Below, piece after piece: positions 13,230 to 13,954 of a stretch of 13,954 nucleotides of DNA. The notes under the pieces were generated by a model. That model saw nothing but the letters and a program-made list of their open reading frames with translations, did no database searches and was not told the DNA's origin. The stretch's first letter is position 1, and each line of letters starts with the position of its first letter. Location of the stretch: assembly GCA_903939555.1 (NCBI GenBank), contig CAJAHV010000416.1:1-13954 (forward strand). Reading direction: 5' to 3'. The DNA comes from an uncultured Alphaproteobacteria bacterium (GTDB lineage Bacteria > Pseudomonadota > Alphaproteobacteria > Sphingomonadales > Sphingomonadaceae). A program made the translations under genes and the position numbers.

Positions 13230-13652
13230 TCAATTGCCGAGGACGACTTCGGCCAGCTTGACATCGCGGGTGCCGGCCGGGGCATCGATCAGTTCGCGTA
13301 CAAAGGCGCCCTTGTTGACCGTCGTGGTTTTTGGATCCCCGGCGCTCGACCGGATCGCTGGGTCGATAGTGGCGGCGCCGGCCTTGTCGAGCAATTGCTG
13401 TTCGGCGGCAGAACGCGGCGGCACTTTGGCGCCGGGGCCGAAAAGGGCTTCCATCGCAGCGCTCTGCGCATCCTGGCCGACGGCGCGCGGCGCGCCGGGG
13501 CGCGGCGGTGCCAAGCTGAAATCCTGCGGCACGACGAGCGGCGCGTTGCGGCTGATCGCCAGTTCATCAGGGGCATTATGCGCGGCAAGCCCGGTCTTGC
13601 CGCACGCTGACAGCGCCAGCGCGCCGCCGAGAAGAACCACCAAAACCCTCAT
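13230..13652 (-). CDS. DUF3035 lipoprotein, possible Bam-complex subunit
   Basis: A 140-residue lipoprotein. The signal MRVLVVLLGGALALSACGK has a lipobox LSAC with C17 as the lipidated residue. The mature part has the DUF3035 core APDELAISRNAPLVVPQDFS (27-46) followed by LAPPRPGAPR and ALFG (69-72). In alphaproteobacteria this family has, as I recall, been linked to BamF of the outer-membrane beta-barrel assembly machine; I leave the symbol blank because this is from memory. Three ATGs lie close together at 13661, 13658 and 13652. AAGAGG abuts the first and stands nine bases before the last, so I use 13652. The gene begins 29 bases after lspA, the peptidase that would process it, and precedes lolA, which could deliver it. 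Confidence 0.85.
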   Translation of the reverse strand: MRVLVVLLGGALALSACGKTGLAAHNAPDELAISRNAPLVVPQDFSLAPPRPGAPRAVGQDAQSAAMEALFGPGAKVPPRSAAEQQLLDKAGAATIDPAIRSSAGDPKTTTVNKGAFVRELIDAPAGTRDVKLAEVVLGN

Positions 13653-13681
13653 GTCCATCATCCTCTTGCCGTCCGGCGCCG

Positions 13682-13954
13682 TTATTTCTGCGGTGTCAGC
13701 ACCGCCCGTGTGAGCAACAGTAGCACACCGATACTGATCGCTGCATCCGCAACGTTGAATACCCAGAAATTATAGTCGCGCCAGAACAAGTGCAGGAAAT
13801 CGACGACATAGCCGAAACGCACCCGATCGACGATGTTGCCGAGCGCGCCGCCGAGCACCAGCCCGAGCGCCAGCACATCGCCGCGCTGCTGTTCGCGCGC
13901 GATCCATACTGCCACTGTCGCGGCGATCAGCGCCGTCACCCCGACCAGTCCCCA
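13682..13954 (-). CDS. lspA: Lipoprotein signal peptidase LspA, C-terminal part (start outside window)
   Basis: The last 90 residues of prolipoprotein signal peptidase (signal peptidase II, A8 family), an inner-membrane aspartic protease that removes signal peptides of lipoproteins after diacylglyceryl transfer. The visible part holds the third hydrophobic segment, GGALGNIVDRVRFGYVVDFL with the first catalytic Asp in VVDF, then FWVFNVADAAISIGV with the second catalytic Asp in NVAD, and the last membrane helix. The frame runs off the right edge (WGLVG at the boundary), so the GTG at 13939 is not the true start. In many alphaproteobacteria ileS lies upstream; this cannot be seen here. It heads the run lspA, DUF3035 lipoprotein, lolA. 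Confidence 0.93.
   Translation of the reverse strand, partial: WGLVGVTALIAATVAVWIAREQQRGDVLALGLVLGGALGNIVDRVRFGYVVDFLHLFWRDYNFWVFNVADAAISIGVLLLLTRAVLTPQK

Overview
The window is GC-rich (about 65% by eye) and densely coded on both strands. It looks like the chromosome of an alphaproteobacterium, most likely a sphingomonad. This rests on several gene types: a REDY/HapK-like protein next to an MmgE/PrpD gene, a DUF1192 protein, a DUF3035 lipoprotein between lspA and lolA, and several acyl-CoA dehydrogenases. I see no phage, IS, CRISPR, tRNA or rRNA.

Layout. Positions 1-501 (+) hold the 3' end of an MmgE/PrpD gene. Positions 536-822 (+) hold a composite relic: the front of a HapK-like gene joined to two pieces of a short-chain dehydrogenase gene. 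Next come an LCAD-type acyl-CoA dehydrogenase (860-2002, -), a secreted M19 dipeptidase (2108-3358, +) and a thiolase (3379-4569, -). A heavily deleted and frameshifted dabA (inorganic carbon uptake) C-terminus fills 4629-5011 (+). An intrinsic terminator at 4991-5021 belongs to the next minus-strand gene.

From 10076 down to 5032 the minus strand carries a compact row: DUF1192 protein, class IV aminotransferase, sulfotransferase-like protein, SDR, then a small and a large acyl-CoA dehydrogenase. The first three are joined by ATGA start/stop overlaps. The dehydrogenase pair probably has its own promoter and may form a heteromeric enzyme. A PIG3-type quinone oxidoreductase (10153-11151, +) abuts an MFS transporter (11152-12489, -) with no bases between their stop codons. 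The right end is an envelope cluster on the minus strand: lspA (partial), a DUF3035 lipoprotein, lolA, then the MFS gene.

Together the central genes suggest CoA-thioester catabolism (three acyl-CoA dehydrogenases, a thiolase and an SDR); the substrate cannot be read from sequence. The right end handles lipoprotein maturation and transport. The points most worth a second look are the two multi-deletion relics (hapK/SDR and dabA) and the translationally coupled aminotransferase plus sulfotransferase-like pair, whose aminotransferase lacks the conserved glutamate that normally contacts PLP. No complete, clearly new system is visible; that pair is the nearest candidate.
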